64,000 bases of DNA. It comes from Neisseria chenwenguii (lineage in GTDB: Bacteria > Pseudomonadota > Gammaproteobacteria > Burkholderiales > Neisseriaceae). A program made the translations under genes and the position numbers. Numbering within the stretch: position 1 is the stretch's first letter; the number at the start of each line of letters is the position of its first letter. Below are positions 28,891 through 38,639 of this stretch, piece by piece. Below the pieces are notes generated by a model. That model worked only from the letters and a program-made list of their open reading frames with translations, was not told the DNA's origin and made no database searches. The stretch lies in NCBI RefSeq assembly GCF_002216145.1, contig NZ_CP022278.1, forward strand, positions 1,116,001 to 1,180,000. The letters are read 5' to 3'.

Positions 28891-30213
28891 TCAATCCAAC
28901 AGCGCATCCACAAACGCCCGCGCATCAAACGGGCGCAGGTCGTCGATACCTTCGCCCACGCCGATGTAGCGCACGGGAATCGGGCGGTTGCTGGCCAGCG
29001 CGGCGAGGATGCCGCCTTTGGCCGTGCCGTCGAGTTTGGTCACGATCAGGCCGGTCAGACCGAGCGCGTCGTCGAAGGCTTTGACTTGGTTGACGGCGTT
29101 TTGGCCGATATTGGCGTCGAGTACGGCGATGATTTCGTGCGGCGCATCGGGCATGGCTTTCTGCAACACACGTTTCACTTTTTTGATTTCTTCCATCAGG
29201 TGAAGCTGGGTCGGCAGGCGGCCGGCGGTGTCGGCGAGCACGATGTCGATGCCGCGCGCTTTGGCGGCCTGAACGGCATCGAAACACACCGCCGCCGAGT
29301 CGCCCGTGGCCTGCGAAATCACGGTCACACTGTTGCGCGCCCCCCATTCCTGAAGCTGTTCGCGCGCGGCGGCGCGGAAGGTGTCGCCGGCAGCCAGCAG
29401 CACGGTTTTGCCCTGCGCTTGGAAATATTTGGCGAGTTTTCCGATGGAAGTGGTTTTGCCCGCGCCGTTGATGCCGGCCAGCATGATGACGAAAGGTTCT
29501 TTGTTTTCAGGAAGTTGCAGCGGTTTTTCCAGCGGTTTGATCAAATCGTAAATCGCATCTTTCAGCGCGCCGCGCAATTCGGCGCCGTCTTTCAAACCTT
29601 TGAGCGACACGCGGTCGCGCACGTCTTTCATCAGATAATTGGTCGCTTCCATGCCCATATCGCCGGTAATCAGCACGGTTTCCAGCTCTTCGTACAAATC
29701 TTCGTCGATTTTGCCGCCGCCGAACACGCCCGCCAGCGATTTGGCCATGCGGTCGCGCGATTTGGACAAACCCTGTTTCAAACGCGCCGCCCAGCCGTTT
29801 TTTTCATTTGCACCTGTTTCGGGATCAGGGGTTTCAGACGGCATCGGTTCGGTCGGAACGGCTTCGGCTGCCGCTTCAGGCATTTCGGGAATATCGGCCG
29901 TTTCGCCCTCTTCCCGAAGCTCTTCTGCGGCAGAAGGGGCGGATTGCTGCACAGCCGGCATTTCAGACGGCATCGGGGAGGATTCGGAAACCGCCGCCGC
30001 TTCGGATTCCGCCGCGTCTGTACGTTCTGTTTCAACGCTGTTTTCAGACGGCCTTTGCGCTTGAGCCTGCGTTTTGAACACGTTTTCCAAGGCCGCCAGC
30101 GAGGCTTCTAAATTTTGGCTGTCCGAATGCCGTTCCGCCGCGGCTTCGGGCGCGGCTTCGGTTTTCGGGGCGGTTTCTTCGGATTTCGGTTTGCGGCGGA
30201 AAAAGCTGAACAT
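28891..30213 (-). CDS. ftsY: Signal recognition particle receptor FtsY
   Basis: This 440-aa protein docks ribosome-SRP complexes at the inner membrane. The N-terminal acidic A domain (about residues 10-135) is Ala/Glu/Ser-rich and holds three uptake sequences read as RPSENS, MPSEMP and MPSETP. The NG domain follows with GINGAGKTTSIGKLA, DTFRAAAREQL, DTAGRLPTQLHLMEE, TKLDGTAKGG and IGVGEGIDDLRPFD. Start MFSFFRRK is typical. The A domain tolerates such insertions because it is poorly conserved. Confidence 0.96.
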   Translation of the reverse strand: MFSFFRRKPKSEETAPKTEAAPEAAAERHSDSQNLEASLAALENVFKTQAQAQRPSENSVETERTDAAESEAAAVSESSPMPSEMPAVQQSAPSAAEELREEGETADIPEMPEAAAEAVPTEPMPSETPDPETGANEKNGWAARLKQGLSKSRDRMAKSLAGVFGGGKIDEDLYEELETVLITGDMGMEATNYLMKDVRDRVSLKGLKDGAELRGALKDAIYDLIKPLEKPLQLPENKEPFVIMLAGINGAGKTTSIGKLAKYFQAQGKTVLLAAGDTFRAAAREQLQEWGARNSVTVISQATGDSAAVCFDAVQAAKARGIDIVLADTAGRLPTQLHLMEEIKKVKRVLQKAMPDAPHEIIAVLDANIGQNAVNQVKAFDDALGLTGLIVTKLDGTAKGGILAALASNRPIPVRYIGVGEGIDDLRPFDARAFVDALLD

Positions 30214-30318
30214 GGCGTGTCCTTAAAAGGAAGAAGCGGTCAAATAACTGCGCTTATTGTAAAGTGAAATCTGCAAACAACCAAGCCGTGCGGGCGGTTT
30301 GAGGCGGTTTTAGAAAAC

Positions 30319-30372
30319 AAGGCCGTCTGAAATTCCGGCTGCATTCAGCAACCGAATTTCAGACGGCCTTCT
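30319..30372 (-). terminator. Terminator after yjdM
   Basis: aaggccgtctgaaattcgg-type stem (aaggccgtctgaaattccgg / aaccgaatttcagacggcct) around gctgcattcagc, following the stop of the yjdM gene. Confidence 0.6.
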
Positions 30373-30388
30373 ATTTCAGCGCGCTACG

Positions 30389-30721
30389 TTACGCTTTTTT
30401 CACAAATTCCGATTTCAGATTCATCGCGCTGCCGTCGATTTTGCAGCCGATGTTGTGGTCGCCTTCCCGAAGGCGGATGCCTTTGACTTTGGTGCCCTGT
30501 TTGATGACCATCGAGCTGCCTTTGACTTTCAAATCCTTAATCAAAACAACGGTATCACCGTCAGCCAGTATTGCGCCGTTGGCGTCTTTCACTTCCAAAA
30601 CGTCTTCGGCTGTGCCGGTTTCGCCCGGCTGCCATTCGTGGGCGCATTCGGGGCAAACGAGCTGCGTACCGTCTTCGTAGGTGTATTCCGAGCCGCATTG
30701 CGGGCAGGGCGGGAGGGACAT
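30389..30721 (-). CDS. yjdM: YjdM/PhnA-domain zinc-ribbon protein
   Basis: This 110-aa cytoplasmic protein has an N-terminal zinc ribbon ([13 protein letters not shown] then [10 protein letters not shown], residues 6-30) and the PhnA C-terminal domain ([36 protein letters not shown]). The name derives from the E. coli phn region, but no phosphonate genes are here and family function is unsettled. ATG 30721 is chosen, after ggagttccc, because it begins the zinc ribbon; the longer open frame upstream is not supported. Confidence 0.92.
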   Translation of the reverse strand: MSLPPCPQCGSEYTYEDGTQLVCPECAHEWQPGETGTAEDVLEVKDANGAILADGDTVVLIKDLKVKGSSMVIKQGTKVKGIRLREGDHNIGCKIDGSAMNLKSEFVKKA

Positions 30722-30815
30722 GGGGAACTCCTGTTTGTGAAGGACTAGGATGGAGGGATTATAGCGGAAGCGGCGGGCAGGCCGTCTGAAAAACCAACCC
30801 CACACGCAAAACCGC

Positions 30816-31268
30816 TTAACGCGCGTATTCCACCAGCGTATGCGTTTCGCCCGCCAGCTCTTCGTCGATAATGGCCGCGATGACCGACCAATCGCCGCGC
30901 GCGAGTCCGGCGCCGATTTTCGGGTAACCGATGCGCAGGCCGCTGAAACGCTGTTTAACCTGCCGCATGGCCGAGCAGATGGCGGCGTAATCGGCCAAAA
31001 CGCCGCTGCCCTGCCAGTTGTCCTGCGTGTAGGCGTTGACGACAAACAATTTCAGACGGTCGCGCCCGATTTCGGCAACGCTGATTTGGCCGAGTTTTCC
31101 GGCGCTTTCGGGCGTGGCGCAGTCGGCGGCGTAGGCTTCGGGAAAGTGCGCTTTAATCTGTTTGGCAATGCCCGCATCCATCGCGTGCCGGCAGTTGCAG
31201 CCGTGGACAATGACATCGAATCCGCCCGCTTCGGCCAGCGCAATCAGATCACCTTTGATGGTTTGCAT
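30816..31268 (-). CDS. Macro-domain (ADP-ribose-binding) protein
   Basis: This 150-aa protein reads as a single macro domain of the short, OARD/ALC1-like kind: [23 protein letters not shown] at the start (binding loop 1), a variable middle, and [16 protein letters not shown] (loop 2, GAGLA). Such proteins bind or hydrolyse ADP-ribose derivatives, including removing ADP-ribose from proteins or DNA. No toxin ADP-ribosyltransferase (DarT-like) is beside it, so a housekeeping role is more likely than antitoxin. Confidence 0.85.
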   Translation of the reverse strand: MQTIKGDLIALAEAGGFDVIVHGCNCRHAMDAGIAKQIKAHFPEAYAADCATPESAGKLGQISVAEIGRDRLKLFVVNAYTQDNWQGSGVLADYAAICSAMRQVKQRFSGLRIGYPKIGAGLARGDWSVIAAIIDEELAGETHTLVEYAR

Positions 31269-31355
31269 GGGGATTTTTCCTTTTTTGGAAAACAGGCCGT
31301 CTGAAAATCAGTTGCTGGGCGTAGTCGAAGCATTCAGACGGCCTGTATTTCCTGC

Positions 31356-33425
31356 TTAACCGACTTTATCCCCCGGCTGCGCGCCTTCGTGTACGTCTAA
31401 AAGGCGCAGTTTGCCGTCGGCGGTAGCGGCGCTCAAAATCATGCCTTCGGATACGCCGAATTTGGCCATTTTGCGCGGGGCGAAGTTGGCGACGGCGATG
31501 ACCATGCGGCCGTTGAGTTCGGCGGGATTGGGGTAGCTGGCGGCGATTCCGGAAAAAATCACGCGTTTTTCAAAGCCGAAGTCGAGGTCGAATTTGAGCA
31601 GTTTGGTGCTGCCTTCGACGGCTTCGCAGTTCAAAACTTTGGCGACGCGCATGTCGATTTTCATGAAAGCGTCGAAGCTGGCTTGCTCGGCAACGGGCGC
31701 GTATTTGCCCTCTTCGGCAGGCGCGGTTTCAGCTGCAGTTTGAATGCTTTGTTTGTTGGCTTCGATTAAATCGTCCACTTGTTTTTGCTCCACTCGTTGC
31801 ATTAAATGTTCGTATTTATTGATGGCGTGTTCGCCCAATGTTGTACGGGTGTGTTCCCAAGTGATTGCGGGAATATTCAGGAATTGGGCGGCATTTGCGG
31901 CGGTTTGCGGCAACACGGGCGCGAGGCAGGCGGTGAGCATGGAAAAGGCGTTGATCAATTCGCTGCACACTTCGTGCAGGCGCGCTTCCTGACCTTCCTG
32001 TTTGGCCAATTCCCACGGTTTGTTGGCATCGACGTATTCGTTCACCGCGTCGGACAGCGCCATGATGTCGCGCAGGGCGCGGGCGTATTCGCGGGTTTCG
32101 TAACTCTCGGCGATGCGTTCGCTTTCGGCGGCGAGTTTGGCCAACAGCGCGCTGTTATCAACGTCTTTCAGACGGCCTTCAAAGCGTTTGGCGATAAAAC
32201 CGGCGGCGCGGGCGGCGATGTTGACGTATTTGCCGACCAAATCGCTGTTGACGCGGGCGATGAAGTCGTTGAGGTTCAAGTCGATGTCTTCGACTTTGCT
32301 GTTGAGTTTGGCGGCGATGTAGTAGCGCATCCATTCGGGATTAAGTTTTTGTTCTAAATAGGATTTTGCGGTGATAAACGTGCCGCGCGATTTCGACATC
32401 TTTTGGCCGTCAACAGTGAGGAAGCCGTGTGCGAACACGCCGGTCGGGGTGCGGTGGCCGGAAAAATGCAGCATGGCAGGCCAGAACAGGGCGTGGAAAT
32501 AGAGGATGTCTTTGCCGATGAAGTGATACATTTCGGTTTCGCTGCCGGCTTGGAAAAACTCATTAAAATCAACGCCGATGCGGTCGCAGAGGTTTTGAAA
32601 CGAGGCCATGTAGCCCACGGGCGCGTCGAGCCAGACGTAAAAATATTTGCCCGGCGCATCGGGAATTTCAAAGCCGAAATACGGCGCGTCGCGCGAAATA
32701 TCCCAGTCGGAAAGCGCGTTTTCGCCCTCGCCCAGCCATTCTTTCATTTTGTTTAAGGCTTCGGGCTGAAGGTGGGGCTGGATGCGGCCGTCTGAAAGTT
32801 TGCTTTCGCCGCCCGTCCACGCTTTCAAAAAGTCAGCGCACTCGCCGAGTTTGAAGAAAAAATGCTCGGATTCGCGCAATACGGGCGTTGCGCCCGATAC
32901 GGCGGAATAAGGTTTAATCAGCTCGGTGGGCGCGTAAGTCGTACCGCACACTTCGCAGTTGTCGCCGTATTGGTCTGGCGCGTGGCATTTCGGACATTCG
33001 CCTTTCACGAAGCGGTCGGGCAGGAACATCTCTTTTTCCGGGTCGAAAAGCTGCTCGATAACGCGGCTTTCGATTTTGCCGTTGGCTTTCAGCGCACAGT
33101 AGATTTTTTCGGAAAACGCTTTGTTTTCAGGGGAATGGGTAGAATAGTAATTGCTGTAACCGATGTGGAAACCGGTAAAGTCGGCCAAATGCTCTTCGCG
33201 CACGCGCGCAATCATGTCTTCCGGCGCCAAGCCCTGCTTCTGCGCCGCCAGCATCACCGGCGTGCCGTGGGTATCGTCGGCGCAGCAGTAGTGGCACTCA
33301 TGCCCGCGCAGCTTTTGAAAGCGCACCCAAACGTCGGTCTGGATATGCTCGACCATGTGGCCGAGGTGGATGCTGCCGTTGGCATAAGGCAGCGCGGAAG
33401 TAACGAGAATTTTGCGTTTAGTCAT
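31356..33425 (-). CDS. metG: Methionyl-tRNA synthetase
   Basis: This 689-aa enzyme has the class I motif [14 protein letters not shown], a zinc-binding insertion ([17 protein letters not shown]), the KMSKS motif ([11 protein letters not shown]) and the C-terminal tRNA-binding domain ([19 protein letters not shown], then VIFSGIA and [17 protein letters not shown]), which also dimerises the enzyme. ATG 33425 ([14 protein letters not shown]) is standard; the open frame upstream has no support. Confidence 0.96.
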   Translation of the reverse strand: MTKRKILVTSALPYANGSIHLGHMVEHIQTDVWVRFQKLRGHECHYCCADDTHGTPVMLAAQKQGLAPEDMIARVREEHLADFTGFHIGYSNYYSTHSPENKAFSEKIYCALKANGKIESRVIEQLFDPEKEMFLPDRFVKGECPKCHAPDQYGDNCEVCGTTYAPTELIKPYSAVSGATPVLRESEHFFFKLGECADFLKAWTGGESKLSDGRIQPHLQPEALNKMKEWLGEGENALSDWDISRDAPYFGFEIPDAPGKYFYVWLDAPVGYMASFQNLCDRIGVDFNEFFQAGSETEMYHFIGKDILYFHALFWPAMLHFSGHRTPTGVFAHGFLTVDGQKMSKSRGTFITAKSYLEQKLNPEWMRYYIAAKLNSKVEDIDLNLNDFIARVNSDLVGKYVNIAARAAGFIAKRFEGRLKDVDNSALLAKLAAESERIAESYETREYARALRDIMALSDAVNEYVDANKPWELAKQEGQEARLHEVCSELINAFSMLTACLAPVLPQTAANAAQFLNIPAITWEHTRTTLGEHAINKYEHLMQRVEQKQVDDLIEANKQSIQTAAETAPAEEGKYAPVAEQASFDAFMKIDMRVAKVLNCEAVEGSTKLLKFDLDFGFEKRVIFSGIAASYPNPAELNGRMVIAVANFAPRKMAKFGVSEGMILSAATADGKLRLLDVHEGAQPGDKVG

Positions 33426-33528
33426 GGCTTGTGCTTTAAAAATAAGGGGTTTCGATGGCGGGATTATACCGCATCGGCAAAGCAAAAGGCCGCCTGAAAA
33501 TTCAGACGGCCTTGTCTTCCGGATCTGG

Positions 33529-34413
33529 TTATCCGGCGGCTTTCTCCACCAATCCCACACCGACACCCGAAATGCCGACGTGCACCGCCACCGCAGCGGA
33601 TACAGGTAAGCCTTTGCCTAAATCCAAGCCGGTTTCCTGTCGGAAAAAACCGGCAAAACGGCGGTAAAAAGCCGAATCTCCGCTATACAGCCCCGAAATC
33701 ACAAAATCCTCCGCAGGCTTGTCCGCCATCAGTTTCTTCACGTTGGCGGTGATGTCTTTAAACATTTCCCCATCATCAGACACCGAACCCAAACGCGTCA
33801 GACGGCCGTCTGAAAACCGCAGCGTCGTCCGCAAGCCGAGCCAGTCGCTGAACGACGCACCCAAGCGCGTCAGCGTTCCGCTGAGCGAGAGCGGCTTGAG
33901 CGAAGTGAGGCCGAAAATAATGTTGCTGCCGGGTTTGAGCCGCTCCAGACAAGCCACCGTTTCCAGCGGCGATTTGCCCGCGTCTAAAAGCCGCTGCGCT
34001 TCCAGTGCAAAAAAGCCCTCAGGCATACAGCAGATGCCCGAATCGACTACATGGATTTTCAATTCCGGCATTTCCTGCGCCAAGTTACGCACCACTTCCG
34101 CCGTATCGCTCAAAATTTCACTCAGCGTAATCACAATCGCCGCGCGATAACCCTGTTTGTGCAGATATTGGAACGTATTGCGCATCAACTGTTGCGGCGG
34201 CGGCGTGGTCGCCGTGGGTTCGTCCAAATGATTTTTACGCCACAGGCAGTATTCCCAGTTGCTGATTTCCACGCCGTCGGCCAGCTCGCTCCAGCCGGTT
34301 TTCACGCCCAGCGGCAGAATCTGGATCAGGCTGTCGCGGTCGGTCATTTCGGTCAGCGAACTGCTGGAAGTCGCCAGAACAGCGCAACGGTAGGAGGCAT
34401 AAGAGCCGGGCAT
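33529..34413 (-). CDS. DegV family (fatty-acid-binding) protein
   Basis: This 294-aa cytoplasmic protein fits the DegV/FakB fold: [13 protein letters not shown] at the start, ILPLGVKTG, a middle [18 protein letters not shown] (family pattern V-DS-----G), and [18 protein letters not shown]. FakB-type members present fatty acids to the FakA kinase; no fakA is adjacent. The ligand is unproven. It is divergent from folA. Confidence 0.82.
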   Translation of the reverse strand: MPGSYASYRCAVLATSSSSLTEMTDRDSLIQILPLGVKTGWSELADGVEISNWEYCLWRKNHLDEPTATTPPPQQLMRNTFQYLHKQGYRAAIVITLSEILSDTAEVVRNLAQEMPELKIHVVDSGICCMPEGFFALEAQRLLDAGKSPLETVACLERLKPGSNIIFGLTSLKPLSLSGTLTRLGASFSDWLGLRTTLRFSDGRLTRLGSVSDDGEMFKDITANVKKLMADKPAEDFVISGLYSGDSAFYRRFAGFFRQETGLDLGKGLPVSAAVAVHVGISGVGVGLVEKAAG

Positions 34414-34627
34414 GATTCCATCCTTATTCTAGTGAAAACCCACAATACAGATAAAAGGTCGGTTTTTATGATAAACGGCGCAACTTCACTTGTCTATGCC
34501 CTCCCGGGCATAATAATGATAAATATTCAAATCAATCAAATAATCATATTTAAACGCCTGTTTTTCAGACGGCCTGATACTTTTCCGCTAAAATAAACAG
34601 CATTTCAGCCATAAAAAAGCCTGAATC

Positions 34628-35122
34628 ATGCCGAAAATCACCCTCATCGCCGCCTGCACCGCCGACCGCTGCATCGGCATCAACAACACCATGCCCTGGC
34701 ATCTGCCCGAAGATTTCGCCTTTTTCAAAGCCTACACGCTGGACAAACCCGTCATCATGGGGCGCAAAACCTGGGAATCGCTGCCGAAAAAACCGCTGCC
34801 CGGCCGTCTGAATATCGTCATCAGCCGTCAGCCGGACTATCCCGCCGAGGGCGCGCAAACGGCGCAAACGCTGGATGCGGCGCTGGCTTTGTGCGGCGGC
34901 GCGGAAGAAATCATCATCATGGGCGGCGCGGAAATCTACGCCCAAGCCCTGCCGCAGGCGACGGATTTGCGGATTACGGAAGTGGATTTGCAGGTTGCGG
35001 GCGACGCATTTTTCCCCGAGTTTTCCAAACAGGATTGGCAGGAAATCTCCCGCGAGGCGCACGTTTCGGCCAAGGGCACAGGTTTTGCGTTCGTCCATTA
35101 CCGGCGGCGCGGGACGGATTGA
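34628..35122 (+). CDS. folA: Dihydrofolate reductase
   Basis: This 164-aa enzyme reduces dihydrofolate with NADPH. Motifs: ITLIAACTADRCIGINNTMPWHLPEDFAFFK (Asp/Glu and Trp of the active site), VIMGRKTWESLP, the NADPH loop IIIMGGAEIYAQALP, and LRITEVDLQVAGDAFFPEF. Length is normal. It is the target of trimethoprim. Confidence 0.96.
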   Translation: MPKITLIAACTADRCIGINNTMPWHLPEDFAFFKAYTLDKPVIMGRKTWESLPKKPLPGRLNIVISRQPDYPAEGAQTAQTLDAALALCGGAEEIIIMGGAEIYAQALPQATDLRITEVDLQVAGDAFFPEFSKQDWQEISREAHVSAKGTGFAFVHYRRRGTD

Positions 35123-35165
35123 AGGCCGTCTGAAAATACGCAGACAAAAATTTTGTAGGGAGAGA

Positions 35166-35214
35166 GCAGCTGAAAATGGGCATTTCTAATTTTCGGCTGC
35201 TTTTTTATTAAAAA
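35166..35214 (+). terminator. Terminator after folA
   Basis: agcagctgaaaat...attttcggctgct followed by a run of T gives a stem of about 13 bp with one bulge, a classical rho-independent terminator not made of uptake sequences. Confidence 0.8.
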
Positions 35215-35541
35215 TCCTCGGCATTTTCAAAATTTCTTTCTCATCAGTGTCTCCGTCTCACGGATATTTTTGATCTTTCAAGAAAAACGGACGTAATAGA
35301 GGGGAACTATTTTTAACAAGCCCGGGTAGATGGTTTTCAAACAGTCTCTTGAGTAATGGCAAGGACAAAATACAGACCAAGCTTTCCCTATACTTAATTT
35401 AATGAATCTGCTTCAAGTCTCTCATTGCTATTAGCTAATATATATATTGGAAATTTTTTTATAAAAATGACAAAAGATTTGTCAGAATTAGCAACCTGCC
35501 ACCGTCTACAGGTACAAATGATTTATTTTTCAGGAGACATG
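35215..35541. other. Intergenic region before the doxX-hvf operon
   Basis: About 330 bp of AT-rich sequence with no recognisable gene. It should contain the operon promoter: ttgctattagctaatatatatatt (35427-35450) is the best candidate but has no convincing -35/-10 spacing. No metal-repressor operator could be recognised. Confidence 0.4.
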
Positions 35542-36011
35542 ATGAAATATTGCGAATCCCTAAACCGTTTTTCAAATGGTTGGGGTAAGGACTTCGGCTT
35601 GCTTGGTTTGCGCTTCTTTGCCGCATATGAATTCTGGGAAGCCGGTTTGGAAAAGATACGCGGAGAGAATTGGTTCGCAGACATTCAGGATTCTTTTCCT
35701 TTCCCATTCAACCTTATTCCGGCTGATATCAATTGGAGTCTTGCTGCCGGAGCTGAATTAGCAGTTCCTGTACTTTTAATTTTTGGATTATTCGGACGAT
35801 TGGGAGCCTTGGCATTGTCTATATTGACAATTGTAGCATGGGCAGCCGTCCATTCGGATAACGGTTACAACGTATGTGACAACGGTTACAAAATGGCTCT
35901 TATTTAGTTGTTTTGCTGCCTTTGGTACTTCAAGGTATGGGGCGTTTGTCACTTGACTACTTCTTCTCCCGCAAATGGTCGAAGACAAAAACAGAGACCT
36001 TTGATTTTTAG
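35542..36011 (+). pseudogene. DoxX-like membrane protein (HvfD/BufD type), frameshifted near the C-terminus
   Basis: ATG 35542 (after caggag) starts a four-helix DoxX protein: GLLGLRFFAAYEFWEAGLEKIRG, a loop with FPFNLIPADINW, GAELAVPVLLIFGLFGRLGA and NGYNVCDNGYKMALI. A TAG at 35905 ends it at 121 aa, but another frame continues YLVVLLPLVLQGMGRLSLDYF to a stop at 36011, the usual DoxX fourth helix. Adding four bases (a second ATTT unit at attta, near 35902) restores 157 aa. DoxX-like proteins accompany DUF692/DUF2063 copper-peptide operons. Loss of the last helix probably inactivates it, unless slippage restores the frame. Confidence 0.8.
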
Positions 36012-36054
36012 TTTTTTCCAACCATTTTGATTCTTTTAGATAAGGAACATACAC

Positions 36055-36273
36055 ATGAAAATAAGTTCATCTTTAATTGCATTAGCAGGCCTTCTGGCTT
36101 TGGCCGGCTGCCAACAGGAAGCCGTAAGCGGCAAACCTGCTGTTGAAGCAGCTTCTCATGCAGATAAATCTGCCGAAGGCAAATGCGGCGAAGGCAAATG
36201 CGGTGCAAGCCATAGCAAAAATGCCAAATCTGCCGAAGGCAAATGTGGTGAAGGCAAATGCGGCAGCAAATAA
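36055..36273 (+). CDS. hvfA: EGKCG-repeat RiPP precursor with lipobox (HvfA-like, copy 1)
   Basis: This 72-aa precursor has a lipoprotein-type signal (SSLIALAGLLALAGC, lipobox LAGC) and four EGKCG motifs in two pairs (AEGKCGEGKCGASH, later AEGKCGEGKCGSK). EGKCG repeats are the substrate motif of the HvfA/bufferin class, whose Cys are changed to copper-binding oxazolone/thioamide groups by a DUF692 enzyme with a DUF2063 partner, both encoded just downstream. The Cys at the lipobox would make it a membrane-anchored peptide, unlike copy 2. A ribosome-binding site (ataagga) precedes the start. Copper binding here is inferred from the family. Confidence 0.85.
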   Translation: MKISSSLIALAGLLALAGCQQEAVSGKPAVEAASHADKSAEGKCGEGKCGASHSKNAKSAEGKCGEGKCGSK

Positions 36274-36392
36274 TTTGCAGCAACGGGTTGCCGGTACTGA
36301 GGCAATTTTAAGGCAACCCGTCTTTTTTAATTTCTTCATCCTTTTTTATTTAATTTTTCCAACCCTTTAATTGTTAATATAGGAATATTTTT

Positions 36393-36689
36393 ATGAAAAA
36401 ATCAGCTTCTTTAATCGCATTGGCAAGCATGTTGGCATTAGCAGGCGGATACGCGTCTGCCGAAACCAAACAGCCTACAGTCGCTAAAACTGTTAAAACT
36501 GCCGCAAAAAAAGCAGCGGAAGGTACCTGTGGCGAAGGTAAATGTGGTGCAAGCCATACGAAAAAAGGCAAAGCAAAAACCAAAGCCGGCGAAGGCAAGT
36601 GTGGTGAAGGCAAATGCGGTGCAAGCCATAGCAAAAATGCCAAATCTGCCGAAGGCAAATGCGGCGAAGGTAAATGCGGTAGCAAATAA
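36393..36689 (+). CDS. hvfA: EGKCG-repeat RiPP precursor with cleavable signal (HvfA-like, copy 2)
   Basis: This 98-aa precursor begins with a signal peptide ending YASA (cleavage before ETKQP), homologous to copy 1 but with Gly in place of the lipobox Cys. It has six CG motifs: EGTCG, then five EGKCG, in three pairs. The last 96 bases or so are nearly identical to those of copy 1, pointing to recent duplication or gene conversion. It should be a soluble periplasmic copper-binding peptide after modification. It is followed by an inverted uptake-sequence hairpin at 36699-36732, then the enzyme gene. Confidence 0.87.
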   Translation: MKKSASLIALASMLALAGGYASAETKQPTVAKTVKTAAKKAAEGTCGEGKCGASHTKKGKAKTKAGEGKCGEGKCGASHSKNAKSAEGKCGEGKCGSK

Positions 36690-36698
36690 CCTGTAATA

Positions 36699-36732
36699 GG
36701 CCGTCTGAAACATACGGTTTCAGACGGCTTTC
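36699..36732 (+). terminator. Attenuating hairpin between hvfA and hvfB
   Basis: aggccgtctgaaac and gtttcagacggctt form a stem within the operon, 28 bp ahead of hvfB. In this position it may lower enzyme expression relative to the precursors, by analogy with other RiPP operons. Confidence 0.5.
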
Positions 36733-36759
36733 CAATCAAATAATAATGAGGAAACAAAC

Positions 36760-37614
36760 ATGAACAACCATCTGTGCGGCGCAGGGCTTGGTTATAAACG
36801 TAGCCTTGCCGATGGATTCCTGCAATGTAACCCGGAAGTCGGCCCTATTCGTTTTATCGAGATTGCGCCTGAAAACTGGCTGCGTATGGGAGGGGCGGCA
36901 AGGAAAAAATTTGACGAAGTAGCCGAACGGTTTCCTGTTGCCTGTCACGGCTTGTCGCTTTCTTTGGGCGGACAAGATCCGCTTCAAACTGATTTTGTCA
37001 GACAAATTAAAGAATTTATGAAGCAGTATAACATCGGTTTTTTTTCCGAGCATTTGAGTTACTGCAGCCATCACGGTCATATATATGATTTACTGCCACT
37101 CCCGTTTACTGCAGAATCTGTCCGTCATACTGCGGCCCGTATCCGCCAAGTCCAAGATATTCTAGAACAGCGTATTGCATTGGAAAATACTTCCTATTAT
37201 GCCCATAGCCCGCTAGCCGAAATGACAGAAGTAGAATTCCTCAATGCCGTTGCCCGGGAGGCGGATTGCGATATTCATCTTGACGTTAATAATATTTATG
37301 TCAATGCCGTCAATCACGGAATATTGGCTTCCCGTGATTATATTGACAGTGTCGATATACATCGTATTACTTATATGCATATGGCCGGACACGACCAAGA
37401 ACACGAAACATTACTGATCGATACTCACGGACAGCCCGTTTGCGATGACGTATGGGATTTGTTTGCTTATACCTGCAGTCGTTTGCCGCACTGCGTCCCG
37501 ACCTTGCTTGAGCGTGACAACAACTACCCTCCGTTTGCCGAACTCGAAGCCGAAGTAGCCCGTATTGCACAAATCCAACAACAGGCAGAGGAGATCCGCC
37601 ATGCGGTTGCATAA
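36760..37614 (+). CDS. hvfB: DUF692 multi-iron RiPP-modifying enzyme (HvfB/MbnB-like)
   Basis: This 284-aa TIM-barrel enzyme has the DUF692 residues: FIEIAPENW at about 28, [61 protein letters not shown] and LLERDNN. The His, Asp and Glu in these blocks bind the iron cluster in MbnB and HvfB. With its DUF2063 partner it would oxidise the Cys of EGKCG motifs in the two precursors upstream. Its last codons overlap the next gene, so the two are translated together, as expected for a complex. Confidence 0.92.
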   Translation: MNNHLCGAGLGYKRSLADGFLQCNPEVGPIRFIEIAPENWLRMGGAARKKFDEVAERFPVACHGLSLSLGGQDPLQTDFVRQIKEFMKQYNIGFFSEHLSYCSHHGHIYDLLPLPFTAESVRHTAARIRQVQDILEQRIALENTSYYAHSPLAEMTEVEFLNAVAREADCDIHLDVNNIYVNAVNHGILASRDYIDSVDIHRITYMHMAGHDQEHETLLIDTHGQPVCDDVWDLFAYTCSRLPHCVPTLLERDNNYPPFAELEAEVARIAQIQQQAEEIRHAVA

Positions 37615-38338
37615 GAATTCCCACCGGCAGAGCAGTGCGGATTTTCAGGCTGTTTTTGCCGACCATGTGCGTGATCCGTCGCTTCCAGCTCCCGAAGGCA
37701 TTGATGGGGCGCGTTTGGCTGTTTATACCAGGCTCGTACGTAACAATCTGAAAACCTTTCTTGATTTATGTTTCAGTGACAGCCAGGTTTTGATTGATTC
37801 AAAGAACTGGCAAGACTGGCAAAACAGATTTCTGATTGAAGCCCGTCCTGAATCACCATTTTTTAACGATATTCCTTCAGCATTTTTGGCTTATTTACAC
37901 TGTCTGCCTGCTGACGATCGTCCATCTGAAAACATTTTATATATGATGGCATTTGAAACCGACTTACTTTATGCCGAAACAGCTATCCAACCTAAGACCG
38001 TCAGCGTTTGGCATGACCAAAGCAAACTGCAATGGGCCACGTCTGCCAAGCTCAAGCATTATCCTTGTGATTTTGTATCTACCGGCTTGGAAAGCATTAT
38101 TGAAGATGCACCCGTCTATGTCCTTACTTGGCGAAACAGGCAAAACGAAGTTTATTACAAGGCTGTCGGAGATGCTGATCTTCTGTTGTTGACCCATTTT
38201 CAAGAACACAGCACCACTTTTACCGAATTAAGCCAAACCTTACAAACATTAACCGGTAATAAGGAAGCGGAGGCTTGGCTTCGTGAATCAGTAACCGACT
38301 GGGTGGATGCAGGTGTGTTGCTACCTTTGCGTGGATAG
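37601..38338 (+). CDS. hvfC: DUF2063 partner protein (HvfC/MbnC-like)
   Basis: This 245-aa protein has the DUF2063 N-terminal helical domain ([36 protein letters not shown]) and a C-terminal mixed domain with ERS-like [18 protein letters not shown]. In this family it binds the precursor leader and presents it to the DUF692 enzyme. ATG 37601 follows gaggagatccgcc and overlaps hvfB by 14 bases; an upstream ATG at 37565 is less likely. It ends the operon; no transporter follows. Confidence 0.9.
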   Translation: MRLHKNSHRQSSADFQAVFADHVRDPSLPAPEGIDGARLAVYTRLVRNNLKTFLDLCFSDSQVLIDSKNWQDWQNRFLIEARPESPFFNDIPSAFLAYLHCLPADDRPSENILYMMAFETDLLYAETAIQPKTVSVWHDQSKLQWATSAKLKHYPCDFVSTGLESIIEDAPVYVLTWRNRQNEVYYKAVGDADLLLLTHFQEHSTTFTELSQTLQTLTGNKEAEAWLRESVTDWVDAGVLLPLRG

Positions 38339-38639
38339 CAGATTGTATATATAGTAGTTTTCCTGCAAGTAGAAATATAGATAATGGTCGACAGACATTC
38401 CCGGTGTCGGAGGAATAGAATAGTTTGCCAATCCTGTCTGAAACCGTTAATTAAAGAGTGGTAAAGCGGAAAAATCCACCATTAGCAGCTTTTTCAATAA
38501 AATCAGTCTGAAACCTTTGAGAAAAAATAGCCGAACTGAGCGATATCCCCAATTCGGCTGTTTTTTGCAAATCTCATTCAAATCTGCATCAATCCCCTCT
38601 CCAAATCCCCTTTCAAGGTGCATTCTCGCCCTATCGGAC
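38339..38639. other. Intergenic region with a hairpin after hvfC
   Basis: About 300 bp without a convincing gene. It contains agccgaa...attcggct followed by gtttttt (38528-38567), which can end the hvf operon. A 68-codon minus-strand frame spans it but has no recognisable features. Confidence 0.5.

Noticed and set aside
30816..31268. DarTG-type toxin-antitoxin system based on the macro domain
   Set aside because: No DarT-like toxin gene is adjacent; neighbours are metG and yjdM.
36055..36689. CRISPR-like short repeats
   Set aside because: The repeated gaaggcaaatgcggc units are in frame and encode EGKCG motifs; there are no spacers of constant length.
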